Origin: Euryarchaeota archaeon UBA433 | Lineage (GTDB): Archaea; Thermoplasmatota; Poseidoniia; Poseidoniales; Poseidoniaceae | Assembly: GCA_002495535.1 (NCBI GenBank) | Contig: DAFX01000045.1 | Coordinates: 1-15,318, forward strand | Length of the DNA stretch: 15,318 bases | Direction: 5' to 3' | In this document: one piece after another, positions 1 through 7,369 of the stretch | Position numbering within the stretch: position 1 is the first letter of the stretch | How the letters are laid out: the number at the start of each line of letters is the position of its first letter | Translations under genes and position numbers: made by a program | The notes under the pieces: generated by a model | Told to the model about the DNA's origin: nothing | Seen by the model: the letters and a program-made list of their open reading frames with translations, nothing else | Database searches by the model: none

Positions 1-2162
1 TCAAGTGGGGGTTGTTCGACAGCACTGGCACTCCATACAGCGATCTCGACCCCTCAAATGATGTTTCGAGTGTCGTCGTCACCTTCGATGACACAATCGA
101 CCTTCAAGCCACATCGATGGTTCCTTCCCATGATTCCAGTTCCGCGAGTTACTTTTACGGAGAAGACATGGTGACTGCAACGGTATCCAACATCGGAAAT
201 AAGACGGTTAATCTTGTATCCGTTGCCTTCCAAGTGTACGATCCGATTGGTGAAGTGGAGTACGAAAATTCATGCCTCCTCACAACCTTCCTACCAGGGG
301 AAACTCGTACTTGCACCTTCAATATCACAACAGTGGGCGACGATCGAACCCTTACCATTCAAGTGCCATCAGGCCACGATGAAGGAGATGAAGATAGATT
401 CAGCAACAATGCATTGTCGGAAGTCACAGACCTCGTCGCTGGTGCCATCAATGCCAACATCGATCAAGCCAGTACCACAGGCACCTACACCACCGGTGAA
501 AACATTCAGATGTCTGCTCGTACAAGTTCTACTGCCCCGGGGCCCCTGAACTATTCATGGTGGGTTTCTGGTATCATCAACCTCGGTTATGGTCCTGAAT
601 TAAACGTCTCTGGTGGCAGCTTAGGACTGGGTGACCACATCATCACCTTGCGTGTGACCGATGTGTTTGGAGAATTAGAATCGGTTCACAAAGACATCAC
701 AGTGTATGATTACATCTCTCTCGACAACGGCGAGTTGTTCAGTGGACAAGCTGTCGCCCGGAGTTCAGCCTATTTCCAGCACGAGTCATCCCTGCCAATC
801 TTGGGCACCTCCTACGGTATTGGCGAAGGAAAGGAGCCTTTGTTGCTGCTCTCCTTCGAAGTGCTTTCGACCGTCGATGATTCCCCAGAGGTCGGTATGG
901 ATTGGATGGAAATTCAACTGAATATATCCTCCCTGCTGCCAACAAATATTCCACTTGAAACTGTGGATGTACGTTACCTACCGACCATGGATGATTACAT
1001 CTGGACCTACCTTGACGAATACTCGGTCAATGAGGATGACACAATTGATGTGACCCTCACCAGCAACGGAGTGATCCTCATCATAGGGGAATCACCTCCT
1101 GCGAACCTCAGCACAGGGCCAATCACAAGCACACAACTTGAAGGCGGTCAATTGCAATTGAATTGGACCACCACCGGCGACATAACCAACCCCTATGTAG
1201 GTGGATGGAACATCTACAAACTCATGCTTGAACAACAAGCAGGCACATTGTTCCCTGACCCGGCCAACGGTGTGAATGAATTTATTTGGAAGGAATTGAC
1301 TTCCGATACTCTGGCTGCCTCGATTGACCCATCAAGCATCTCATGGATTGATCCGGAGCCACTTTCAACAGGTGATTGCGCTTCCTATGCGATTATGCCT
1401 GCCAGCAGAGAAGGTACGCCAGATTTCGAACACATCAATGTCAGTCTTGATGAAAATGGACAAGCGACTGCCTTCTGCGGTGATGCGATACCCCCTGTTT
1501 CAAGCATCAGTAACTTCCAGCACACATCCTCATTCACCAACGATACGGAGTGCTACAAAGTCGTCAACGATTGGAACATGTGTTATGAACTCAATCTCAC
1601 ATGGATGTGGCCAGAAAACGAACCAAACGGGCAGCTCTTCTGGAACCTCTACATGATTGAGCAACAACCAGACGACATCGATTTGCGCTTCCTTACTCCG
1701 ATTGCAAGCAATCTCGTCTCCATACCCGGGGAACAAGGCCACTACAACACCTCGGGCCTAGAGGACTCCAGCATCCGCCCACTGAGGACGTATTACTTCA
1801 TTCTCGCACCTGTGGATTCAGTTGGGAATGAACAATTGATTGCCGACTATCCATCCCCGAACGTCGAGCGTGTAACGATTGAGGATGATTGGTGGGACTT
1901 CTACCAACACTTGATCCCTGAGCCAGAACCTGAGCCAGAACCACCATTGGGTGTGCCATGGCTTGGTACATTGACAGATTACATGCAAGAGGATGAATTC
2001 ACCACAACCGGGTTGGCTGCCTTGATCATGCTCGTTATGTCAATCATCACCTTACCGTTGTTGTTGCAAAGGCGAAAGCGCCTCAAGCGGATTATGGCCG
2101 CAAGAAATCGCCGAGCAGGCGTGGAAACCACCGCCGATGAGTTTGACGACTTCTTCGATTGA
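1..2162 (+). CDS. Large secreted surface protein, C-terminal part (CARDB/PKD-like domains, C-terminal anchor); 5' partial
   Basis: The reading frame is open from the first bases of the window (codons in frame with base 3), so the start lies upstream; the TTG at base 12 is unlikely to be the true start. The visible 719 residues begin inside a beta domain. Residues about 35-150 look like a CARDB domain (NIGNKTVNLVSVAFQVYD, then a FLPGETRTCTF-type strand). Residues about 150-240 resemble a PKD/Ig-like domain (YSWWV, LGDHIITLRVTDVFGE). A fibronectin-III-like stretch follows (QLQLNWTTTGD, GWNIYKL). A Pro-Glu linker at about residues 639-648 precedes one transmembrane helix (about 670-688, LAALIMLVMSIITLPLLL). 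A basic tail (QRRKRLKR) and acidic end (DEFDDFFD) follow. Several N-x-S/T sites suggest N-glycosylation. It is probably displayed outside the cell with the tail in the cytoplasm. Ligand and function are not recognisable. Confidence 0.85.
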   Translation, partial: KWGLFDSTGTPYSDLDPSNDVSSVVVTFDDTIDLQATSMVPSHDSSSASYFYGEDMVTATVSNIGNKTVNLVSVAFQVYDPIGEVEYENSCLLTTFLPGETRTCTFNITTVGDDRTLTIQVPSGHDEGDEDRFSNNALSEVTDLVAGAINANIDQASTTGTYTTGENIQMSARTSSTAPGPLNYSWWVSGIINLGYGPELNVSGGSLGLGDHIITLRVTDVFGELESVHKDITVYDYISLDNGELFSGQAVARSSAYFQHESSLPILGTSYGIGEGKEPLLLLSFEVLSTVDDSPEVGMDWMEIQLNISSLLPTNIPLETVDVRYLPTMDDYIWTYLDEYSVNEDDTIDVTLTSNGVILIIGESPPANLSTGPITSTQLEGGQLQLNWTTTGDITNPYVGGWNIYKLMLEQQAGTLFPDPANGVNEFIWKELTSDTLAASIDPSSISWIDPEPLSTGDCASYAIMPASREGTPDFEHINVSLDENGQATAFCGDAIPPVSSISNFQHTSSFTNDTECYKVVNDWNMCYELNLTWMWPENEPNGQLFWNLYMIEQQPDDIDLRFLTPIASNLVSIPGEQGHYNTSGLEDSSIRPLRTYYFILAPVDSVGNEQLIADYPSPNVERVTIEDDWWDFYQHLIPEPEPEPEPPLGVPWLGTLTDYMQEDEFTTTGLAALIMLVMSIITLPLLLQRRKRLKRIMAARNRRAGVETTADEFDDFFD
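1917..1940 (+). repeat. 12-bp tandem repeat coding a Pro-Glu linker
   Basis: The unit CCTGAGCCAGAA occurs twice in direct tandem and in frame. It encodes PEPEPEPE just before the membrane anchor of the surface protein. Proline-glutamate linkers of this type usually act as stiff spacers that hold extracellular domains away from the membrane. Copy number could vary by slippage. Confidence 0.8.
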
Positions 2163-2171
2163 ACTTCGTTA

Positions 2172-2258
2172 TGGCGCGGCAGGGGAGATTTGAACTCCCG
2201 AGGTGAGACACCACTGGATTAGCAATCCAGCGCAATGGCCAGGCTATGCGACTGCCGC
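2172..2258 (-). tRNA. tRNA-Ser(GCU), CCA encoded
   Basis: Reading the minus strand from 2258, the acceptor stem GCGGCAG pairs perfectly with CTGCCGC, followed by discriminator G and a genomically encoded CCA (2174-2172). The anticodon stem CTGGA/TCCAG encloses loop TTGCTAA, anticodon GCT, which reads AGC/AGU serine codons. The long variable arm typical of serine tRNAs is present (GGTG-TCT-CACC). The T arm is GGGAG-TTCAAAT-CTCCC. The D arm has only three clear pairs (GCA/TGC) and contains the usual GG. It is 84 nt without CCA and shows no intron. Its 3' end lies 9 bases from the end of the convergent surface-protein gene, and it sits 88 bases downstream of ctaB on the same strand. Confidence 0.95.
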
Positions 2259-2284
2259 AGACAAAGCCGCCGACCGATGAAGCA

Positions 2285-2298
2285 GTCATGAACATGAC
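2285..2298. promoter_or_regulatory. 14-bp dyad upstream of tRNA-Ser
   Basis: GTCATG-AA-CATGAC is a perfect inverted repeat with 6-bp arms. It lies 27-40 bases upstream of the tRNA 5' end, about where a BRE/TATA element would be expected. No convincing AT-rich TATA box is visible there, so the tRNA may instead be processed from a ctaB read-through transcript. A role for the dyad is only suggested by its position; chance is possible. Confidence 0.25.
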
Positions 2299-2346
2299 GG
2301 TGAGGCCACGTTGAGGGTTCAAGCAGGTAAACGAGCCACTGAGGAC

Positions 2347-3351
2347 TCATAGAGGCCCAAGAGGACCGAGCCAAGTGGAGGGGGGGACGCACACCAAAAC
2401 AAGTGCGAGATGCATCCAACCGAGATAATAGAGTGAGCGGAAGAAGGATTTCGCCGCCTTCGGCATGCGCCCGTGTTCATCGGTTGGCTCAACGGGATCA
2501 ATGTCCCAAACTGATTTCGAATACCACACGGTCAATCCACCAGCAAGAAGAGACCAAAGAAGAGGGAGTCCAGAATCCGGCCAAAACAACGGGACTGCAC
2601 TCAATAACAACAGGCAAAGGCAGTATATTTTCGACAACATCAACGTATGCTTTGGGCCACGTACCTCGTTCATCATCGGAACTTCAGCTTTGGCGTATTC
2701 ACCAGACCTGTAAAGCGCTAGTGCCCAAAAATGAGGTGGCGTCCAAAAGAAAATGAGCGCAAAGAACAACCATGGAATCGGAGAACCCAATGCAAAGGGA
2801 TTCGAATTCATGAGGATTGAATCACCTGCTGCCGCAGCCCAACCGATCAGTGGGGGGGTTGATCCTGCGATGCCACCAATCACGATGTTTTGCGGTGTTC
2901 TTCGTTTGAGCCACATCGAATAAATCAACACGTAGAAGGCGACTGAAAAGAAGGACCAAAAAGCCGCTTTCCAACTCACTAACAAAAAGAGTGAAGAGCC
3001 CAAAATAGCGATCGAAGTTCCGAACAATAGAGCTCCTCGAGCAGAGATGTGGCCTTGAGGAACTGGGCGGTTTTTTGTCCGCCTCATCAACGGGTCGATG
3101 TCTGCATCATACCACATATTGATGGCGTTTGAGCCACCTGCGGAGAGGGTCCCACCAACAACGGTAATCACGATGGTCAACAGGGTATCGAGCCATGTAC
3201 GATCGTTTGGGGTTACGAGGTCGTGAACGAGGATGGCGCATATAGCCGTGATCTGAAGGAGGATGATGACTCGCAATTTCATCAATTGACGGAACACGCT
3301 GAACCAACCGGGGTGAGGGCTCTGTTCCACCTCATCAACGCCAAGGTCCAT
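2347..3351 (-). CDS. ctaB: Protoheme IX farnesyltransferase (haem O synthase)
   Basis: This 334-residue polytopic membrane enzyme of the UbiA prenyltransferase superfamily (COX10/CtaB) transfers a farnesyl group from farnesyl diphosphate to the 2-vinyl of protohaem, giving haem O. The first Asp-rich motif is clear: N78-xxx-D82-xxx-D86 within NAINMWYDADIDPLMRR, followed by TKNRPVP. Other family hallmarks are RRTPQNIVIGGIAG-PPLIGWAA (about 150-174), FFWTPPHFWALALY (about 201-214) and YAKAEVPM (about 219-226). Hydrophobic segments fit about eight to nine helices, and the length is normal for the family. The ATG at 3351 follows the ctaA stop by 3 bases, so the two genes are almost certainly co-transcribed with ctaA first. 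Confidence 0.95.
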   Translation of the reverse strand: MDLGVDEVEQSPHPGWFSVFRQLMKLRVIILLQITAICAILVHDLVTPNDRTWLDTLLTIVITVVGGTLSAGGSNAINMWYDADIDPLMRRTKNRPVPQGHISARGALLFGTSIAILGSSLFLLVSWKAAFWSFFSVAFYVLIYSMWLKRRTPQNIVIGGIAGSTPPLIGWAAAAGDSILMNSNPFALGSPIPWLFFALIFFWTPPHFWALALYRSGEYAKAEVPMMNEVRGPKHTLMLSKIYCLCLLLLSAVPLFWPDSGLPLLWSLLAGGLTVWYSKSVWDIDPVEPTDEHGRMPKAAKSFFRSLYYLGWMHLALVLVCVPPSTWLGPLGPL

Positions 3352-3354
3352 CGT

Positions 3355-4422
3355 TCACTCCTCCTCTGAATTGCTGTCGTGGTTGGCAGCGGATATTCGC
3401 AGTGAAAACAATGCTGTTGTTGCAACAAGGAGACCTGTCACCCCCACGACAAGATGGAGCAAGGAAACCCATTCAGGGAAACTGTCCATTTTTGCAGCGA
3501 TGATGTAGGACCCGCCAATCATAACGTTGAGCATCCAGAAGCCCGCAGTGATATCTGTGATCCTTCCAAATGTGGGGGTCGCACCAAGTTCCCTTGCATC
3601 CGAGCGGATTCGGGCAGAACCAGTCACCAAGACAAGTCCGACGACGAGCGCCCCAAAGCGGTGCACCATTTGAACCAAAACTCCTGGTCCATCAAACGAG
3701 GGAAACACACTGCCGTTACAGGTCGGCCAGCCGGTTGGGAACCCGACAGAGCAGCCCTGGTTGTATTGACCGCCTGCTGTTGATGAGACCCAAGCGCCGA
3801 GGATGAGGAGTGTGAACACCGCTCCAACCATGGCTTCAACACGCTTTTTACTGGCTGTGATGAAAGCCTTAGGCAGAGTGTAAAGCGGGTGCTTTGAGCC
3901 CTCTTTTGAGCGCATCTCCATGTGTTGGAAAATAAATGCGGCTGAGAATATACACGCCATAGACAAGTGCAAGGCAACCGACCAGTCTGCATTGTCATAA
4001 AACACGGTCACGGCACCCGCTATTGCTTGTAAAATAAGCATCACACCTGCAAAAACTGCAAGATGATAGCCACGGGTTCCGTAAGTAGAACGCTTCGCAC
4101 GCATCAGCAGGGCGTTGAAGAGGACGGGGAGAGCAATCACCCCAACCATAGCCCGATGAATCCATTCAGTGAAGATTTCGAAGATGGTGTATCGGTGATC
4201 GGCACCACGTGAATCAATTTCATCTGGGTGTTCCTCCCAGTACTCCGCCTGCTCTGCAACAGAGATATCGAAACCCCACGTTCCGAAGCATTGTGGCCAA
4301 TCAGGACAGGATTCACCCGCATCATTGATGCGAATCGTACCTCCTGCTACGATGATGACCAGTGCCATACCGAGCAAAACAAGTGGCAGGGTAGACGGGC
4401 GACGCCACCATACAGCCTCCAT
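3355..4422 (-). CDS. ctaA: Haem A synthase (COX15/CtaA family)
   Basis: CtaA oxidises the C8 methyl of haem O to a formyl group, producing haem A for aa3-type oxidases. From the ATG at 4422 the protein has 355 residues, eight predicted helices and the family's twofold repeat. The four conserved haem-ligand histidines can be placed: H89 (EWIHRAMVG), H152 (ALHLSM), H254 (MVHRFGALVVG) and H323 (LLHLVVGVTG). Extracytoplasmic loops carry cysteine pairs C39/C45 (CPDWPQC) and C224/C235 (GCSVGFPTGWPTC). The frame is open upstream, with another ATG at 4494 adding 24 residues. I prefer 4422 because it begins just before helix 1 and leaves room for a promoter between the divergent genes. The acidic C-terminus (SNSEEE) runs into ctaB. 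Confidence 0.93.
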   Translation of the reverse strand: MEAVWWRRPSTLPLVLLGMALVIIVAGGTIRINDAGESCPDWPQCFGTWGFDISVAEQAEYWEEHPDEIDSRGADHRYTIFEIFTEWIHRAMVGVIALPVLFNALLMRAKRSTYGTRGYHLAVFAGVMLILQAIAGAVTVFYDNADWSVALHLSMACIFSAAFIFQHMEMRSKEGSKHPLYTLPKAFITASKKRVEAMVGAVFTLLILGAWVSSTAGGQYNQGCSVGFPTGWPTCNGSVFPSFDGPGVLVQMVHRFGALVVGLVLVTGSARIRSDARELGATPTFGRITDITAGFWMLNVMIGGSYIIAAKMDSFPEWVSLLHLVVGVTGLLVATTALFSLRISAANHDSNSEEE

Positions 4423-4474
4423 GTGTGAAGGTGAGAGGAGACCCCTTTTGAACACATTCCCACACCCGAGCACT

Positions 4475-4487
4475 GAGGAGGGCGAGG
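4475..4487 (+). promoter_or_regulatory. Purine-rich Shine-Dalgarno-like tract for the thioredoxin-like gene
   Basis: GAGGAGGGCGAGG ends 5 bases before the ATG at 4493. It resembles a Shine-Dalgarno sequence and supports 4493 over the in-frame upstream starts at 4325 and 4421, which would run into ctaA. It lies in the only space (4423-4492) available for control of both divergent genes. Confidence 0.45.
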
Positions 4488-4492
4488 AATTC

Positions 4493-5374
4493 ATGAGAAG
4501 TGTTGTTTTCCTTTGCATGCTGCTTGTCTGCAGTGGTTCGTTTTTGAGCGAGGTTCTGGCCGAAGAAATCGAAGAGGGACCACAAGGAGCGACGATTGAT
4601 GTCCTGACCCTCGACCAGGCCTGCATTCAAGCCGAGGACTGCGAGCCAATCAGGCCAGACCACTTTGTCGAATATTTTGGGGCTGATTGGTGTGAACCAT
4701 GCAAAGTTTTGGATGCTGATTTAGATGAACTGGTCGACAATGAAACCTTTGTTCTAAGGCACCATCCGTCACCTCAAGATCTGACTTACAACACCGACTC
4801 GAACCAACGGTTCAATCGAATGTATCGTCTTTTGTTCCTGCCAAGCCTGATCCACAACGGAGAGGACCTCCTCACAGGTACGAGCCAAGCCCAAGATTTG
4901 GGGGCAATTATGAGCAACAGCACAACACAATTCGAGGGCCTCACGGAGGTTGCCGTAAACAACCACACCCTGACTTGGAACACTTCTATTCATGGGACGG
5001 TCACGGTGTGGCGGACTGCCGATGTAGCGCACGAAACTGAGGACTACATCCACAGGAACATGGTGATCGATGCTGCACACTTTAACGCCAGTGATGGTGC
5101 AGGGAACATTAGCCACTTGCTTGAATTAAACGGGACTGGTGTGGTGGTCATGCTGGAAACGGATGGGGTGCGTAACCTCGCCGTAAATTCACCCAACCCC
5201 GCAATGGGGTTTGATCTCAACGAACAGGATGATTCGCCTGCCGATGCACCCGCTCCAAGATCCAGTCAAATCGCACTTGTTACAACGCTTGTATTGCTGT
5301 TATTGTTGGCCCCTGCATTGGTCATGTGGAAGAACGCGGTCACCTCCGTTTCACTCGACAACGAGGATGAATAG
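4493..5374 (+). CDS. Membrane-anchored extracytoplasmic thioredoxin-fold protein
   Basis: The 293-residue product begins with a signal peptide (RSVVFLCMLLVCSGSF, cleavage probably near VLAEE). A thioredoxin-like domain occupies about residues 55-145: strand and active site in FVEYFGADWCEPCKVL (C67-E-P-C70) and the expected cis-proline in LFLPSLIHNG (P117). C44 and C50 form a second cysteine pair just before the domain. Residues about 150-240 are a beta-rich region with N-x-S/T sites. A C-terminal helix (about 259-278, IALVTTLVLLLLLAPALVMW) anchors the protein, leaving a short acidic cytoplasmic end. It should act as an external thiol-disulfide oxidoreductase. It is divergent from ctaA-ctaB, so a role in haem A or oxidase assembly is plausible but unproven. 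It lacks features that would assign it to a named Dsb, ResA or Sco family. Confidence 0.8.
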   Translation: MRSVVFLCMLLVCSGSFLSEVLAEEIEEGPQGATIDVLTLDQACIQAEDCEPIRPDHFVEYFGADWCEPCKVLDADLDELVDNETFVLRHHPSPQDLTYNTDSNQRFNRMYRLLFLPSLIHNGEDLLTGTSQAQDLGAIMSNSTTQFEGLTEVAVNNHTLTWNTSIHGTVTVWRTADVAHETEDYIHRNMVIDAAHFNASDGAGNISHLLELNGTGVVVMLETDGVRNLAVNSPNPAMGFDLNEQDDSPADAPAPRSSQIALVTTLVLLLLLAPALVMWKNAVTSVSLDNEDE

Positions 5375-5433
5375 GCCCTAGCCCGTTACCGTTGACTTGG
5401 GGTAGATTCAAGAAGAGTAGGCAAGTGGCCGAG

Positions 5434-5450
5434 TTGCGACACTGTCGCAG
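5434..5450 (+). promoter_or_regulatory. Small hairpin in the rpoK leader
   Basis: TGCGAC-ACT-GTCGCA is a perfect 6-bp stem with a 3-base loop (one further T-G pair possible), ending 11 bases before the rpoK ATG. If transcribed it would lie beside the ribosome-binding region. It is short enough to be chance. Confidence 0.25.
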
Positions 5451-5461
5451 GTGCATCTCTT

Positions 5462-5716
5462 ATGGTCAAGCCAGCACGACTCCACACCCGCTTCGAACGA
5501 GCCCGAATCATTGGTGCGCGAGCACTTCAAATTGGAATGGGTGCCCCTCTGTACGCCAATGAAGAAGTTCTTCGGGAAGCTTTCCGAGAAGAACTTGTTT
5601 CACTTTACGGACTTGAAGAAGCATCCGTCCGTTTCGTGTTGGACCCTCTCAAGATTGCGCTCTATGAATACGAGCACGAGTTGATCCCAATCGACATCGA
5701 CCCTCACGAAGACTGA
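5462..5716 (+). CDS. rpoK: DNA-directed RNA polymerase subunit K (Rpo6, omega/RPB6 family)
   Basis: The 84-residue protein carries the Rpo6/RPB6/omega signature: LHTRFERARIIGARALQIGMGAP (about residues 7-29), then DPLKIALYEYEHELIPIDI (about 61-79). The subunit clamps the C-terminal part of the largest polymerase subunit and aids assembly. Between the signature halves are about 31 residues, a charged, probably helical segment (NEEVLREAFREELVSLYG) longer than the short linker common in archaeal subunits. The usual basic ending (PITIRR-like) is replaced by PIDIDPHED. The ATG at 5462 directly precedes the conserved region, so the start is secure. It stands alone on its strand and converges on the dioxygenase gene two bases away. 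Confidence 0.92.
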   Translation: MVKPARLHTRFERARIIGARALQIGMGAPLYANEEVLREAFREELVSLYGLEEASVRFVLDPLKIALYEYEHELIPIDIDPHED

Positions 5717-5718
5717 GT

Positions 5719-6813
5719 TCACTCAGCCATTGCAAACCCGTAAAATTCGGGATGGTCAACATCGTTCAAAGCGTCCCGCTTGACCAACATTGTTCTGACA
5801 GCCCACAAATCGACGAACACTCGGTATTTTGTCGTAGCGTCAAGGTAATCCACCCCACTTGAACCTCCAGTTCCCATTCTTCGCCCAATCATTCGTTCAA
5901 CCATTCGAGCGTGAGCAGAACGGAACAAAAGCATGCTCTGTTCAAGGCCGACAAAAGCATCAATAAGGCGACGTGGCCAAGAAAGAAGAGGAAGTTCCGG
6001 GTAAGATTCAATGAACAACAAGCCTGCACGAGATCGAGAAACTATCCCCTCTGGCATCAAGAATGAAGCAGCTTGGTGCTGTGCTGCTTCGATTCGGGGA
6101 CGCACTTGTGCTTCCTCACCGTGCCCGATCGCCACGATATGAGCGATGACATCCTCCCCATGGCGCTTCATAACATCAAGGTGGCCTTGGACGAAGGATT
6201 GAGTCACGTTTTCATCGTTCTCTGATTCCGGAAGCGACCCGTTGATTGGGGTTCTGGCAAGCCAGGCACACAGGGCATCATTCAGTGAAGGGGCGTTGGA
6301 AGTGGCCTCGAAATCGGTGAGGACTTTGGCACTCACTTTTCCTTCTTTGGCGAGTTTTCTCATGTGCAAAAGTGGATCCATACCGCCCATTCGTTGTTCG
6401 TTCTCAAGGCCTAGAAGAACTTCCAATTCTCTCATTTGCCAAGATTCGAAACCAGAAGAAGTACCTAGTTTGTCACGAAAAGCGAGGAAATCTTGGGGTG
6501 CGAGGGTTTCCATAACTTTCCATTGATTGGATAACAGGCGGAAAATTTCGGTTACCCGCTCGAGGTGATGGACCATTTTTGGGAGTGATTTTTCTTCCAC
6601 GTGATTCGAATTGAGCAAGGTGTGTGCCTCCTTCAATTCGCGAAGGATCATTTTGAACCATAACTCAAATGCTTGGTGGGTGATGATGAAATGCTGTTCA
6701 TCGTTGCATGGAGACGGCTCATAGCCCGCTGGTCCATCTTGCAATTCAAGCAATTCTTCCAAACGAAGGTAGCCACCGTAGGTCATTCGTTGGGCTGGAG
6801 GGGCTTCGGCCAT
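5719..6813 (-). CDS. kynA: Tryptophan 2,3-dioxygenase
   Basis: This haem enzyme cleaves the indole ring of L-tryptophan with O2 to give N-formylkynurenine, the first step of the kynurenine pathway. From the ATG at 6813 it has 364 residues and all key family positions: F42 and the distal, substrate-contacting H46 in HFIITHQAFELW; R113 in FRDKLGTSSGF, which binds the substrate carboxylate; the proximal haem ligand H301 in RSAHARMVERMIG; and T315 in GTGGSSGVDYL. The N-terminal YGGYLRLEELL is also typical. The frame stays open to 7044, but the extra 77 residues overlap the neighbouring gene and match nothing in the family. It is soluble and probably tetrameric. No other kynurenine-pathway gene is in the window, so the fate of the product is unknown. 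Bacterial origin by transfer is likely but not shown. Confidence 0.95.
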   Translation of the reverse strand: MAEAPPAQRMTYGGYLRLEELLELQDGPAGYEPSPCNDEQHFIITHQAFELWFKMILRELKEAHTLLNSNHVEEKSLPKMVHHLERVTEIFRLLSNQWKVMETLAPQDFLAFRDKLGTSSGFESWQMRELEVLLGLENEQRMGGMDPLLHMRKLAKEGKVSAKVLTDFEATSNAPSLNDALCAWLARTPINGSLPESENDENVTQSFVQGHLDVMKRHGEDVIAHIVAIGHGEEAQVRPRIEAAQHQAASFLMPEGIVSRSRAGLLFIESYPELPLLSWPRRLIDAFVGLEQSMLLFRSAHARMVERMIGRRMGTGGSSGVDYLDATTKYRVFVDLWAVRTMLVKRDALNDVDHPEFYGFAMAE

Positions 6814-6884
6814 GAAGCGACATCGCCAACGAGCCCTTGAACTCTTCACTCCTACGAGAAGATCCCACCCCCTGTTGCCCGCTA

Positions 6885-7247
6885 TCAAGCCGAGGCGACC
6901 AAACGTGAAGCAAGCATGAGACCAAATCCATAGCACATTGAAGTGAGGAGGACAGAGAGGCCAAGAGCTGGCCAGAAATCCATGCCCTTTGCTAGGGCCA
7001 CTGGCAAGGCTATGAAGAGAACCAAAGAGGGAATGACAAGCCACATCACCTCTTTCGAAAACACTGCTATTTGTTCTGCATCTCCAGTGTCATAATGAAG
7101 CCAAATCATGGTCATGATGGAGGCCAATGGCAAGGAGATCAGCAAGGCTCCAAACAGACTGTTTCGTTTGGCAATCTCGCTTGCTGCAACCACAATACCC
7201 CCGGAAAGGAGCACTCGGAAGAGAAGATTCTGCCAGAGCATCATCAT
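6885..7247 (-). CDS. Small four-helix membrane protein, DUF3147-like
   Basis: A 120-residue integral membrane protein with about four hydrophobic segments: about 8-22, 32-50 (LFGALLISLPLASIMTMIWL), 67-86 (MWLVIPSLVLFIALPVAL) and 93-113. The pattern SEIAKRNSLFGALLISLP, followed by IWLHYDTGD and later IPSLVLF and the FWPALGLSVLLT segment, is how I recall the DUF3147 family of small bacterial inner-membrane proteins of unknown function. Three successive ATG codons (7247, 7244, 7241) could start it; an upstream in-frame ATG at 7352 would cross the palindrome before purP and is less likely. It is divergent from purP and 71 bases upstream of the dioxygenase on the same strand, so co-transcription with that gene is possible. 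Confidence 0.7.
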   Translation of the reverse strand: MMMLWQNLLFRVLLSGGIVVAASEIAKRNSLFGALLISLPLASIMTMIWLHYDTGDAEQIAVFSKEVMWLVIPSLVLFIALPVALAKGMDFWPALGLSVLLTSMCYGFGLMLASRLVASA

Positions 7248-7324
7248 ACCCTTGCCCGGGGGGTTTGTCGTATTTGTGGCAGATGCGGTGGAAAAAAGGC
7301 GGTGTGATATTGCCAAAAACCAGC

Positions 7325-7349
7325 CTCTATGAACATAACCCTCATAGAG
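7325..7349. promoter_or_regulatory. Operator-like inverted repeat between DUF3147-like gene and purP
   Basis: CTCTATGA and TCATAGAG form perfect 8-bp arms separated by 9 bases (7333-7341). The element lies in the 122-base divergent intergenic region and ends 20 bases before the purP ATG. Its centre-to-centre spacing of about 17 bases would place the two half-sites on roughly the same DNA face, as for a dimeric repressor; it could equally be an RNA hairpin in the purP leader. No strong TATA box is visible. Confidence 0.4.
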
Positions 7350-7369
7350 CAAATACGGAACCCCTCGAC

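Noticed and set aside
2403..2756. Plus-strand open frames opposite the ctaB 3' half
   Set aside because: Antisense shadows; the minus strand encodes a complete CtaB with all family motifs.
5421..5461. GTGGCCGAG-containing stretch resembling part of a tRNA D arm
   Set aside because: No acceptor, anticodon or T stem could be formed around it; treated as rpoK leader.
6814..7044. N-terminal extension of the tryptophan dioxygenase
   Set aside because: It would overlap the DUF3147-like gene and has no family similarity; ATG 6813 directly precedes the conserved YGGYLRLEELL.
7127..7369. N-terminal extension of purP in the open frame
   Set aside because: It overlaps the divergent DUF3147-like gene, matches no PurP feature, and crosses the intergenic palindrome; ATG 7370 gives the normal family length.
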